Assembly (NCBI GenBank): GCA_000405805.1
Contig: ASPJ01000012.1
Coordinates: 1-33,092 of the forward strand
DNA length: 33,092 nucleotides
Direction of reading: 5' to 3'
Source: Fidelibacterota bacterium SCGC AAA003-L08
Lineage (GTDB): Bacteria; Fidelibacterota; Marinisomatia; SCGC-AAA003-L08; D37C17
How positions within the stretch are numbered: the stretch's first letter is position 1; the number at the start of each line of letters is the position of its first letter. The translations under genes and the position numbers were made by a program. The notes below the pieces were generated by a model that saw nothing but the letters and a program-made list of their open reading frames with translations, was not told the DNA's origin and made no database searches. Below, in pieces: positions 6,924-14,613 of the stretch.

Positions 6924-8344
6924 ACTTTAATTTCAGTCCATTTATTTGTACTAATTCGCCAGGTTGTTAAAATCGCAAACAAGACAATGTGAATACCAAA
7001 AGCAAACCAAGGCCCCCAAAAATGCATGCCATATTTTACTCCAGTAATATATGCTATAGGTAAAAACACCAGCCATATACTCACTATATCTGCAATACCA
7101 GGGAATTTCACATCCCCAGCGGCAGTAAGTGCAAAAAACATCATAATACCAAATGCATCAAAAAATTGTAGTACCCCTACAAATTGTAATGCGGGGATTC
7201 CAAGATCATATAATTCAGCAGGAACATTAAATGCCGATATTATTGATGCGGGGAATAAAATAAATAATGCTCCCATAGTACCCATAGAAAAAAACACAAT
7301 ATAGACACTCTGAATAATAACTTCTTTTGCTTTATCAATTTTTTTCTCACCTAAATAATTTCCGATTAAAGTTGATGAGGCTTGTCCAATACCAACTCCT
7401 GGCATAAATGATGCATGTGCGATTCTAAATGTTACATTGGTAGCAGCAAGTTCTATAGCCCCTCCAAGTTCAATGATTTTAAAAAAGAAGAAAAAACCTA
7501 ATGATGAAAATAATTCTTGAATTGATAGTGGATATGTAAGAATAGCATGTTTCTTTAAAATTGTTTTATCAATTTGCATTGAAAAACATTGAAATTTATT
7601 ACGTATTTCAGCTTTGAATAAAAATAAGAAATACATCAAAAACATTGCGATACTTGCAATCATAGTAGCAAGTCCAGCTCCTTTTACATGCATCGCTGGA
7701 AATTCAATAATATTCCACAAAAATGATAGCCAACCTAAATGATATTCATTCAAAAATATTACAACATTATCTGAACCATAAATCAGTCCAGCATTTAAAT
7801 ACACATTAAGGAGATTTGCCATTACCATCACTTTCATATGTATCTTTGTCATTTTTATTCCATTATAAAAACCCTGGAATACAAATGATCCATACATAAA
7901 ACAAATTGATGGAACTATAAAATATGAATAATCTTTTGCATATGTTAAGAGGTAATTATTTTTTTGAGATATGGCAAAGTTTAAAATATCAGAGAAATAA
8001 CAATAAAGCAATATGGTAATAGGGACTCCCAATATAAATGCAATTACATTCCCATGTTGGAGCGCCTGGCTACAACCATTATATTTTTCTTCTCCAAGTC
8101 TTCTAGAGGTTATTGTTTGAGTAGATGTGCGTAAACTAATACCCATGCTAAATACAATCCATAATAGCATTGCGCTAAATCCAATTGCAGCCAGGGCATC
8201 ATTACTATTTGCGCCAATTTCATCAATTCCCCCAATCATTGCCATGTCAGCAAGCTCCATGAATACTCTACTTAGGTTGCTTATTATAATAGGTATTGCC
8301 AGTAGAATTATATTTTTAATATGTTTAAAATTAATTGAATACAT
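6920..8344 (-). CDS. MATE-family multidrug/sodium antiporter (NorM-like)
   Basis: A 474-residue integral membrane protein with about twelve hydrophobic segments arranged as two similar halves, the normal size for MATE exporters. Family-like segments include IIISNLSRVFMELADMAMIG at the N-terminus (helix 1), AAIGFSAMLLWIVFS (helix 2), and PGVGIGQASSTLIGNYLGE in the second half. It probably exports cationic compounds using a Na+ or H+ gradient across the cytoplasmic membrane; the substrate cannot be read from sequence. The start overlaps the stop of the upstream glycerophosphodiesterase by one base (TAATG), implying a two-gene operon. Its end overlaps the convergent HAD gene. Confidence 0.93.
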   Translation of the reverse strand: MYSINFKHIKNIILLAIPIIISNLSRVFMELADMAMIGGIDEIGANSNDALAAIGFSAMLLWIVFSMGISLRTSTQTITSRRLGEEKYNGCSQALQHGNVIAFILGVPITILLYCYFSDILNFAISQKNNYLLTYAKDYSYFIVPSICFMYGSFVFQGFYNGIKMTKIHMKVMVMANLLNVYLNAGLIYGSDNVVIFLNEYHLGWLSFLWNIIEFPAMHVKGAGLATMIASIAMFLMYFLFLFKAEIRNKFQCFSMQIDKTILKKHAILTYPLSIQELFSSLGFFFFFKIIELGGAIELAATNVTFRIAHASFMPGVGIGQASSTLIGNYLGEKKIDKAKEVIIQSVYIVFFSMGTMGALFILFPASIISAFNVPAELYDLGIPALQFVGVLQFFDAFGIMMFFALTAAGDVKFPGIADIVSIWLVFLPIAYITGVKYGMHFWGPWFAFGIHIVLFAILTTWRISTNKWTEIKV

Positions 8345-9153
8345 TAGTTTTTAATAGTGGGATTATCAGTAAAAACTCCATTTAAACCATATTGTTTTGC
8401 TTTTTTTAATTCTTCGGGGATATTAATAGTATAGGCATACATTTTCAGGTTCCTCTTTTTTACCCATTGGATCATATCTTTGTTGACATCATTGATATTC
8501 ACATGAAATGCATCAGGTTTTGAATAATATAAACTGAGTTTGTATGCATAATAAGATTTAGAACTCCATATAAATGCAGTCGCGATTGAAGTATTTAATG
8601 CTTTTATTTTTTTAATTATAAATGGATTAAAGCTAGAGATTATTATTTTATCTTCAATAGAATGTTTAGCAATTAATTCCATGAGTATTTTTTCAAGATT
8701 ATTAAATACATTATTATCATATGATTTAATTTCAATATTTAATATCATTTCATCAGGCAATATTTTAATTACATCCTCAAGCAAGGGAATATTATGAAAA
8801 GACCGATTTTCAAATTTATTTTGCACATCAATAGTATTAATTTGATTCAGGCTCAAAGTATTAATTTTTGTTAATTTATTTTTATATTTAACAGCTTGGT
8901 CATGGTATACGACTAAATAATCATCTTTAGTTAGCTGTACGTCAAGTTCAATGCCATCCATATTATTATCAATAGCTGCCTGGAAGGAGGTGATAGTATT
9001 TTCAGGAGCAATCAAAGGAGCGCCTCGATGTCCATAGTAAAAAAAAGTAGATTCTTCTAATTTTGAAGGTAATAAGGGATTCCATATGATAAAAAATAAT
9101 TGACAAATTATTAGAATAATAATTATGAGTAATAGTATAATCAAAACCTGCAT
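8344..9153 (-). CDS. Glycerophosphodiester phosphodiesterase, membrane-anchored
   Basis: A 269-residue GDPD-family protein that hydrolyses glycerophosphodiesters to glycerol 3-phosphate and an alcohol. A single N-terminal hydrophobic helix (about residues 2-26) anchors the catalytic TIM barrel. Catalytic signatures are YGHRGAPLIAPENTITSF (histidine, arginine and glutamate), GIELDVQLTKDDYLVVYHDQ (metal-binding glutamate and aspartate, second histidine) and LNIEIKSYD. The C-terminal motif YGLNGVFTDNP is also typical. It is first in an operon with the MATE exporter and is transcribed divergently from dnaA across an 88-base AT-rich gap. A role in phospholipid head-group recycling is likely. Confidence 0.94.
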   Translation of the reverse strand: MQVLIILLLIIIILIICQLFFIIWNPLLPSKLEESTFFYYGHRGAPLIAPENTITSFQAAIDNNMDGIELDVQLTKDDYLVVYHDQAVKYKNKLTKINTLSLNQINTIDVQNKFENRSFHNIPLLEDVIKILPDEMILNIEIKSYDNNVFNNLEKILMELIAKHSIEDKIIISSFNPFIIKKIKALNTSIATAFIWSSKSYYAYKLSLYYSKPDAFHVNINDVNKDMIQWVKKRNLKMYAYTINIPEELKKAKQYGLNGVFTDNPTIKN

Positions 9154-9219
9154 ATATAAAATTACGTAAACTATGATTATATTATATATAAAATTAATTA
9201 TAAATTAATGTTCATAACT

Positions 9220-9228
9220 TGTTGATAA
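9220..9228 (-). promoter_or_regulatory. DnaA-box-like 9-mer upstream of dnaA
   Basis: The minus strand reads TTATCAACA, one mismatch from the consensus DnaA box TTATNCACA, 13 bases before the dnaA start. Autoregulation of dnaA through boxes in its promoter is well known in other bacteria. A single imperfect 9-mer in such AT-rich DNA is weak evidence. Confidence 0.3.
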
Positions 9229-9241
9229 TATAGAGATAATA

Positions 9242-10584
9242 ATGAATAAAGATGAATTTTGGAGCGCATGTCTCAATCACATAAAATCAAATATTTCAGA
9301 TCAGGCTTATTCTACCTGGTTTGATGGTTTAATATTAACCTCATTGACGAGCGAAGAGCTCACTATACAGGTCCCTAATAAGTTTCATTTTGAATGGCTC
9401 GAGAGCAAATATAGACATATGATTGATGAGGCCATCCAAAAAGTAGGAAGTCATCCTTTAGTTGTTAATTACAGCATTGTAATTAGCAGTAAATCCAGTA
9501 GTGATATACCCTCCCTAGTTGATAAGGAACAAACATCATTTCAGCAGACATTCAACAAACAATCTAAATTACATAATCGGTATATATTTGATAATTTTAT
9601 TGAAGGCAGTGGAAATCAATTTGCAAAAGCAGCCGCTATGTCTGTTGCAGAAATCCTGGACAAACACCATTTAATCCATTGTTGATATACAGTAACCCAG
9701 GGCTAGGTAAAACTCATTTAATCCAAGCAATAGGCAATAAAATAATGCAGACCAAACCATCAGCGAGAGTTGTTTATATTACTAGTGAACAATTTATGCA
9801 TTATTTTATACGATCCATTCAACAAAACAAATCATCAGAATTTGCGAATACTTATAGGAATGTTGATATGCTTCTACTCGATGATGCTCAGTTTTTTCAA
9901 ACCAGAGAGCAAACTCAAGAACAATTTTTTCATTTATTCAATGATTTATATCAACAAGGGAAACAGATTGTATTGACAACAGATAAACATCCAACGGAGC
10001 TCATTGGTTTAAAAGATAGATTGATTTCAAGATTTCAATCAGGATTGATTGTAGATATACAGGTATCTGATTTAGAGACTAGAATTGCAATTTTATTAAA
10101 AGAAGCTGAAGAAGGAGGACTAGAAATTCCATATAGTATTGTTGAATTTATTGCTACAAGTATTACTAATGATATCAGAGCAATGAAAGGAGCTTTAATT
10201 AGGCTCCTTGCAATATCATCTCTTAAAAAAGTTGATATTAATATGGAATTAGCAAAAAAAGTATTAAAAGATATTCTTGGAAAATCAACATTTAATAATG
10301 TTACTATTAATCACGTAATTAAATATATTTCAAGAGAATTAAAAATATCAGAGCGGCAATTAGTTGGCAAAGGGAGAACGATGGAAGTTGCAATTGCTAG
10401 GCAGATTGCAATGTATTTATGTAGAGAGTATACAAGTTCTTCATTAACTAATATAGGGTTATATTTCGGGAAAAGAGATCATTCTACGGTTATCCATGCA
10501 TGTAGAAATGTAGAAACCAAAATTAATAATGATAATGAATTCAAAAATAAAATTCATAATATGAAAAATCATTTTTCAGGTTAA
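9242..10584 (+). pseudogene. dnaA: Chromosomal replication initiator DnaA, interrupted by a one-base frameshift
   Basis: Two overlapping frames form a full-length DnaA of about 447 residues. The first (9242-9685) holds domain I (DEFWSACLNHIKSNIS, STWFDGL), the linker, and the AAA+ entry YIFDNFIEGSGNQFAKAAA. The second, readable from about 9652 onward, holds NPGQTPFNPLLIYSNPGLGKTHL, Walker B MLLLDDAQF, KDRLISRFQSGL (arginine finger region) and the domain IV signature GKRDHSTVIHACRN. Adding one A after GAA at 9650-9652 restores the conserved AENPG join, so one base of an A run is missing. The gene is essential, so sequencing error is likely. The first Walker A glycine is Ser. A response regulator follows 28 bases downstream; dnaN is not nearby. 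Confidence 0.9.
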
Positions 10585-10612
10585 ACATAAATATTAACAA
10601 TAAAGGGAAATT

Positions 10613-11299
10613 ATGGAAAAAATATTAGTAATAGATGATGATGTGCAATTATCCAAGCTTATTGAAGAATTTTTAGGTACGTTTAATTATGAAGTTAAAA
10701 TTATTCATGAGCCCGAACCTGCATTACAATTTTTAGAAAAAAATAAAATGGATTTAGTTATTCTAGATATTATGCTCCCAGGTATAGATGGCTTTCAGGC
10801 CCTTAGAAAAATTAGAGGATATTCTCAAATACCGGTTATAATGTTAACTGCAAGAGGAGAAGTGACAGATAGAATTGTGGGGTTGGAATTGGGAGCAGAT
10901 GATTATTTAGCAAAACCATTTGAACCAAGAGAATTACTTGCAAGAATTCAATCTATTTTGCGTCGAAGTTCATCTCCCGGGGCAATGGTGGATATTTTAG
11001 ATTTTGACCACCTCAATATAAATAAATTAAAACAAGAAGTTTTATTAGATGGAGAGATATTACATCTATCGACATCTGAATATGAAGCATTACTACTATT
11101 TGCAGAAAACCCAGGCAAAGTTATGGATAGAGAGATAATGGTTGAGAGCCTTCGTGGAATTACATGGCAATCATATGATAGATCTGTAGATGTATTGGTA
11201 AGTCGACTTAGAAATAAACTGGGGGATACAACAGATCAAATTCGATTCATTAAAACTATACATGGAATAGGGTATAAATTCATTGCAACTCCAAAATAA
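10613..11299 (+). CDS. OmpR/PhoB-family DNA-binding response regulator
   Basis: A 228-residue two-domain regulator. The receiver domain has the acidic pocket Asp8-Asp9-Asp10, the phospho-acceptor Asp52 in VILDIMLPGIDG, Thr79 in MLTARGE, and Lys101 in LAKPFEPRELL. A winged-helix DNA-binding domain covers about residues 135-228, including LSTSEYEALLLF, RSVDVLVSRLRNKLG and IKTIHGIGYKF. The ribosome binding site is aaaggga. It overlaps the histidine kinase gene by 17 bases and is the partner of that kinase. The order and domain types resemble CpxR/CpxA-like envelope-stress systems, but the regulon cannot be deduced here. Confidence 0.95.
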   Translation: MEKILVIDDDVQLSKLIEEFLGTFNYEVKIIHEPEPALQFLEKNKMDLVILDIMLPGIDGFQALRKIRGYSQIPVIMLTARGEVTDRIVGLELGADDYLAKPFEPRELLARIQSILRRSSSPGAMVDILDFDHLNINKLKQEVLLDGEILHLSTSEYEALLLFAENPGKVMDREIMVESLRGITWQSYDRSVDVLVSRLRNKLGDTTDQIRFIKTIHGIGYKFIATPK

Positions 11300-12680
11300 A
11301 AAAGCACCCTTTACGAAGAATTTTAGCAATAGTTTACTTTTTAAGTTAACAGCTTATATGGTTGGGTTTACTATTATATTAATAATCATTTTATTTAACT
11401 ATTTAAATCAACCATATGGTGGTGAAGGAGAAATAGAGGCTCAAGAAGCTTATTTATATGCGAATATGGTTGAAGGCTGGGGGAGTATTCCTGACACGAT
11501 AAAAGTTAGAGAAGATATTGAGAATATATCATTAAATTGTGCAATTTTTTATATAGATCAAGATTGGAATGATACCCTAGGGTATGGCAAACCATATTGG
11601 GCCTCATCACAGGAGTTCCCTGATAGTCTTTTTTCTCCATGGACAGTAAAAGAAGATTTTGAAGAATGGGTAACCTTCCCTGAAAATGATAATGGAGATA
11701 CAACGGTTGTTCAAATGGGATTAATTAACGAATCAAATGCAACATCCGTAGTTTATAATGATTATGTGTATTATTTTGGAAGTGATACTACTCCTCGAGG
11801 AGTTGAGTGGGATTTACTAATATCAGTCATTGCGATCATAATATTAGTTACCATATTATATGTATCATTGAGAAATTTTTTATCACCTGTATTTTTAATG
11901 AAACAACGCGTACAGGAATTTGAGAGTGGCGATTTAGATTCAACAATCCCAGTTGCAGGGGAAGATGAATTAGCTAGTTTAGCTAAATCAGTAAATAAAA
12001 TGACTCAAAATATTAAAATTTTACTAAATCAGAAACAGATGCTTCTACTGGATGTAAGTCATGAATTGCGCACTCCTCTGGCCAGGATGCAGTTATTAGT
12101 TGAAATGATTCCTGAGCATAAAAATATATATAAATTAAAAGAAGAGATTGTGCTATTAGAAGGAATTATCTCTAATTTATTATTGTCTGATAAATTATCT
12201 ACTCCATATACTGATTTACAATTAGAGGATATTTCAATTCATAGATTAATGGATGAAGTGAAAAAAATGTTCCCTGACAATGATAATAAAATTAAGATAA
12301 TTGGAGAAATTCCAAATGGTACTGTTAAAGTAGATGAATTAAAGATGGTTTTAGCAATTAGAAATTTATTAGATAATGCAATTAAATATTCGGTGTCATC
12401 AAATAAATCATGTGAAATTATGTTCCAGATTAACGATGGCCTTTTGAATATTTCTGTAATAGATTATGGACAAGGCATTAAAGCAGATGAGATTTCAAAA
12501 TTAACGGAGCCTTTTTATAGATCAGATTCAAAAAATAATATTAAAGGTTTCGGGATAGGACTTACAATTGTTAAAAAAGTAGTAGAATCTCATGATGGAG
12601 AATTGATAATTATCTCAGAAGAGGGTAAAGGCTCAACATTCACATTAAAGGTTCCATATATTAAAAAGGATCATTTATAA
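11283..12680 (+). CDS. Membrane sensor histidine kinase
   Basis: A 465-residue sensor kinase. Transmembrane helix 1 is at about residues 23-40. A periplasmic sensor region of about 135 residues follows, acidic and rich in Trp and Tyr. Helix 2 is at about 177-196, then a HAMP linker (about 197-250). The dimerisation/phospho-acceptor motif is LDVSHELRTPLARMQ with His260. The ATPase domain has an N box (IRNLLDNAIKYS), a G1 box (VIDYGQGIKADE) and a G2 region (GFGIGLTIVKKVV). The start is TTG 11283, inside the end of the regulator gene; no closer in-frame ATG lies before helix 1. It phosphorylates the adjacent regulator. The sensor domain is not one I recognise. Confidence 0.93.
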   Translation: MQLQNKKAPFTKNFSNSLLFKLTAYMVGFTIILIIILFNYLNQPYGGEGEIEAQEAYLYANMVEGWGSIPDTIKVREDIENISLNCAIFYIDQDWNDTLGYGKPYWASSQEFPDSLFSPWTVKEDFEEWVTFPENDNGDTTVVQMGLINESNATSVVYNDYVYYFGSDTTPRGVEWDLLISVIAIIILVTILYVSLRNFLSPVFLMKQRVQEFESGDLDSTIPVAGEDELASLAKSVNKMTQNIKILLNQKQMLLLDVSHELRTPLARMQLLVEMIPEHKNIYKLKEEIVLLEGIISNLLLSDKLSTPYTDLQLEDISIHRLMDEVKKMFPDNDNKIKIIGEIPNGTVKVDELKMVLAIRNLLDNAIKYSVSSNKSCEIMFQINDGLLNISVIDYGQGIKADEISKLTEPFYRSDSKNNIKGFGIGLTIVKKVVESHDGELIIISEEGKGSTFTLKVPYIKKDHL

Positions 12681-12682
12681 TT

Positions 12683-13051
12683 GTGCATACAAAAAGTGTA
12701 AATAAAGTAATTTTAATAGGTAATATAGGCAATGCTCCAGAATGTCGATATACATCATCAGGAGCACCTGTTACTTCATTCTCATTGGCGACTAATGAAA
12801 CGTGGCTAGATTCCGAAAATAAAAAAGTTAATAATACTGAGTGGCATAATATAGTTGTTTGGAATAAATTAGCAGAATTTGCTAATGAATATTTATCTAA
12901 AGGCCAATCCATATACTTAGAAGGGAAAATTCACACCTCTTCTTGGTCAGATAAAGAGGGGAATAAAAAAAATAAAATTGAAATAATATGCTCAAATATT
13001 GTTCCGCTGGAATGGAAATCAGATGATAAAAGTGATAAAAATCACAAATAA
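12683..13051 (+). CDS. ssb: Single-stranded DNA-binding protein (SSB), short and without the acidic C-terminal tip
   Basis: A 122-residue OB-fold SSB starting at GTG 12683, two bases after the kinase stop. Recognisable SSB segments are VNKVILIGNIGNAPECRYTS, VTSFSLATNETW, EWHNIVVWNKLAEFANEYL and KGQSIYLEGKIHTSSW. The protein binds single-stranded DNA in replication, repair or recombination. It ends SDDKSDKNHK: the Gln/Gly/Pro-rich linker and the conserved acidic tip (DDDIPF-type) that recruits partner proteins in canonical SSB are absent. It may be an auxiliary SSB, with another copy elsewhere in the genome. Sitting behind a two-component system is an unusual place for ssb. Confidence 0.92.
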   Translation: MHTKSVNKVILIGNIGNAPECRYTSSGAPVTSFSLATNETWLDSENKKVNNTEWHNIVVWNKLAEFANEYLSKGQSIYLEGKIHTSSWSDKEGNKKNKIEIICSNIVPLEWKSDDKSDKNHK

Positions 13052-13123
13052 TTACTGTTGTTACAATATTTAACATTTTATTCTTTACCTATATTGCATT
13101 CTTGTTGTATATTCGATGAGGAG

Positions 13124-13139
13124 ACTGTTTAAAAACAGT
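13124..13139. promoter_or_regulatory. Perfect 7-2-7 palindrome between an SD-like sequence and a start codon
   Basis: ACTGTTT AA AAACAGT is a perfect inverted repeat. It sits between a Shine-Dalgarno-like gaggag (13118-13123) and ATG 13147 of the small exported protein. It could be an operator, or an mRNA hairpin that brings the distant SD close to the start. The sequence alone does not distinguish these. Confidence 0.4.
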
Positions 13140-13146
13140 GATATTT

Positions 13147-13365
13147 ATGAGAGGTATATTTAAAATATTAACATTTACTTTATTCTTAGCAGGATTTATT
13201 TTTGCTCGTGGGAATGATATTAGTTCTAAAAAATCTGCTATTAGCATGAAAATCAATCAATATTATTTTGATCTTGGTGATGATGATGATTCGTTATATA
13301 AAAAACGTTCACATAAAAGAAGAAAAATTAAAAGAAAGCCTCGAAGAGGAAGAGATAACAGATAA
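13147..13365 (+). CDS. Small exported protein with acidic patch and strongly basic tail
   Basis: A 72-residue protein from ATG 13147. GTG 13138 is in frame but lies within the palindrome. A signal peptide is clear (MRGIFKILTFTLFLAGFIFA). The mature part is about 52 residues, with an acidic cluster (DLGDDDD) followed by a Lys/Arg-rich tail (KKRSHKRRKIKRKPRRGR). I recognise no family. The tail could bind nucleic acid, LPS phosphates or acidic surface polymers in the periplasm, which is only a guess from charge. It is a monocistronic unit ending in a strong terminator. Small size and low complexity make homology hard to judge. Confidence 0.6.
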   Translation: MRGIFKILTFTLFLAGFIFARGNDISSKKSAISMKINQYYFDLGDDDDSLYKKRSHKRRKIKRKPRRGRDNR

Positions 13366-13399
13366 TTATCTGCAGTAATTATAAATTATTATTAAATTT

Positions 13400-13428
13400 A
13401 AAGGCGTCATTATAGACGCCTTTTTTTA
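13400..13428 (+). terminator. Rho-independent terminator
   Basis: A stem of AAAGGCGTC and GACGCCTTT with loop ATTATA runs straight into a T tract. It lies 35 bases after the small exported protein and before the TPR lipoprotein gene, so it ends the former's transcript. Confidence 0.9.
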
Positions 13429-13455
13429 TTTCTAAAATATTTTGAGGTATAAACA

Positions 13456-14613
13456 ATGTTCAATAACATAAAAATCATATTATTATTATTATTATTATTT
13501 GGATGTTCTTCAACAAGTATGGAATTCAGATCAGCAAAAAGTGCTGCCCGAGCTGAAAGAGATTTAGAAAGAGGAGAAAAATTTGCACTACAAGCATTAA
13601 ATATGGATATAGAAAAGGATAATGCATTAATTCCTTATTTTCTTGCAACTGAAATTTATAAGCCTCAGGAAAGATGGGAAGAAATGGCAGAGATGCTTGA
13701 TGAAGCTATAAGGAGAAACCCCGAACAAAAATTAGAAAAACCAAAATTATTAGTCCCTCCAGAGGATTTAACAAAAGAGAACTATGATAAGATGGTTGTA
13801 GAAACCATTGGAGAAGGAGTAGAGGTATATAGAGAAGAAACATGGACTAATATATTTAATCAGGCCATAGAAAATATTAATGCTGGAGCTAATGATCTCG
13901 CGCTCGAAAAATTAAATTTATGTATAAAAATTGACTCTGCAAGAGCTGAAACCTATACTACATTAGCTGTATATTATGCTTCAAACAATGATTATGATTC
14001 AGCGAGGCAATATGTTAGTAAAGGGCTAGATATAAATCCATCATCAGTATTATATGAAATGAATGCTTCTTTATTGTATCAAGAATTTCAAGCATCAAAT
14101 AACAATGCAGAATCAAGTAATGTAGAATTATTATATCAGGCAGAGCAAGAATACTTGAAGGCAATTGAATTAGCTGACGACACCACATCAATAAAGAAAA
14201 AATTAATTTTTGTATATATAGATATGGGTAAAAATCAACAAGCTATAGATCTTTCTACTGAATTATTAGAAATTTATTACGATGATCCTGATTTATATTT
14301 TAATGTAGGTGTATTATACCAGCGTCTTGCTAAACAATTATATGATCCAGCAGTAGATATATATAATAAGATAAATGATAGTTCAGAGTCTATTTCAAAT
14401 AATATGATTAAAGAAACTTATTCTAGTTTTATTCAATGTAAAACATATGCAGAACAGTCAAAAAATTATTTTTTAGATGCAAATGATTTAGAGATAGAAG
14501 AAACAGGGAGTAGTGCAGCTTCACAGGAAATGAGAAATCTTATTAAAAGTATAAATGTTTTCTTATCATCAATGAAAAATATTGCCATAGAAAAAGGAAT
14601 TAATTTAGATTAA
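13456..14613 (+). CDS. TPR-repeat lipoprotein
   Basis: A 385-residue lipoprotein. The N-terminal signal ends in a lipobox, LLFG-Cys at about residue 17, followed by SSTS. The rest is almost all helical with tetratricopeptide-like repeats. The clearest are AETYTTLAVYYASNNDYDSA / VSKGLDINPSS (about residues 170-200) and ELADDTTSIKKKLIFVYIDM / LSTELLEIYYDDPDLYFNVG (about residues 235-280). It is probably anchored to a periplasm-facing membrane as a protein-protein scaffold. It has its own start region after the terminator, with gaggt about ten bases before ATG. Its end overlaps the convergent DUF58 gene by four bases. The partner is unknown. Confidence 0.82.
   Translation: MFNNIKIILLLLLLFGCSSTSMEFRSAKSAARAERDLERGEKFALQALNMDIEKDNALIPYFLATEIYKPQERWEEMAEMLDEAIRRNPEQKLEKPKLLVPPEDLTKENYDKMVVETIGEGVEVYREETWTNIFNQAIENINAGANDLALEKLNLCIKIDSARAETYTTLAVYYASNNDYDSARQYVSKGLDINPSSVLYEMNASLLYQEFQASNNNAESSNVELLYQAEQEYLKAIELADDTTSIKKKLIFVYIDMGKNQQAIDLSTELLEIYYDDPDLYFNVGVLYQRLAKQLYDPAVDIYNKINDSSESISNNMIKETYSSFIQCKTYAEQSKNYFLDANDLEIEETGSSAASQEMRNLIKSINVFLSSMKNIAIEKGINLD

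Noticed and set aside
7026..7304. Open frames on the opposite strand of MATE, LptD, LpxK and other genes
   Set aside because: They lie wholly within well-supported genes, lack family motifs and ribosome binding sites, and follow from the AT-rich codon pattern.
9153..9242. Replication origin in the GDPD-dnaA gap
   Set aside because: Only one imperfect DnaA-box-like 9-mer in 88 bases; an origin would need a cluster of boxes and a skew change that cannot be assessed here.
9645..9660. Programmed -1 ribosomal frameshifting in dnaA
   Set aside because: The site (gcagaaatcc) has no X-XXY-YYZ slippery heptamer; a missing A in a short A run is simpler.
13138..13146. GTG 13138 as start of the small exported protein
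   Set aside because: It lies within the palindrome and adds residues before a signal peptide that is complete from ATG 13147.
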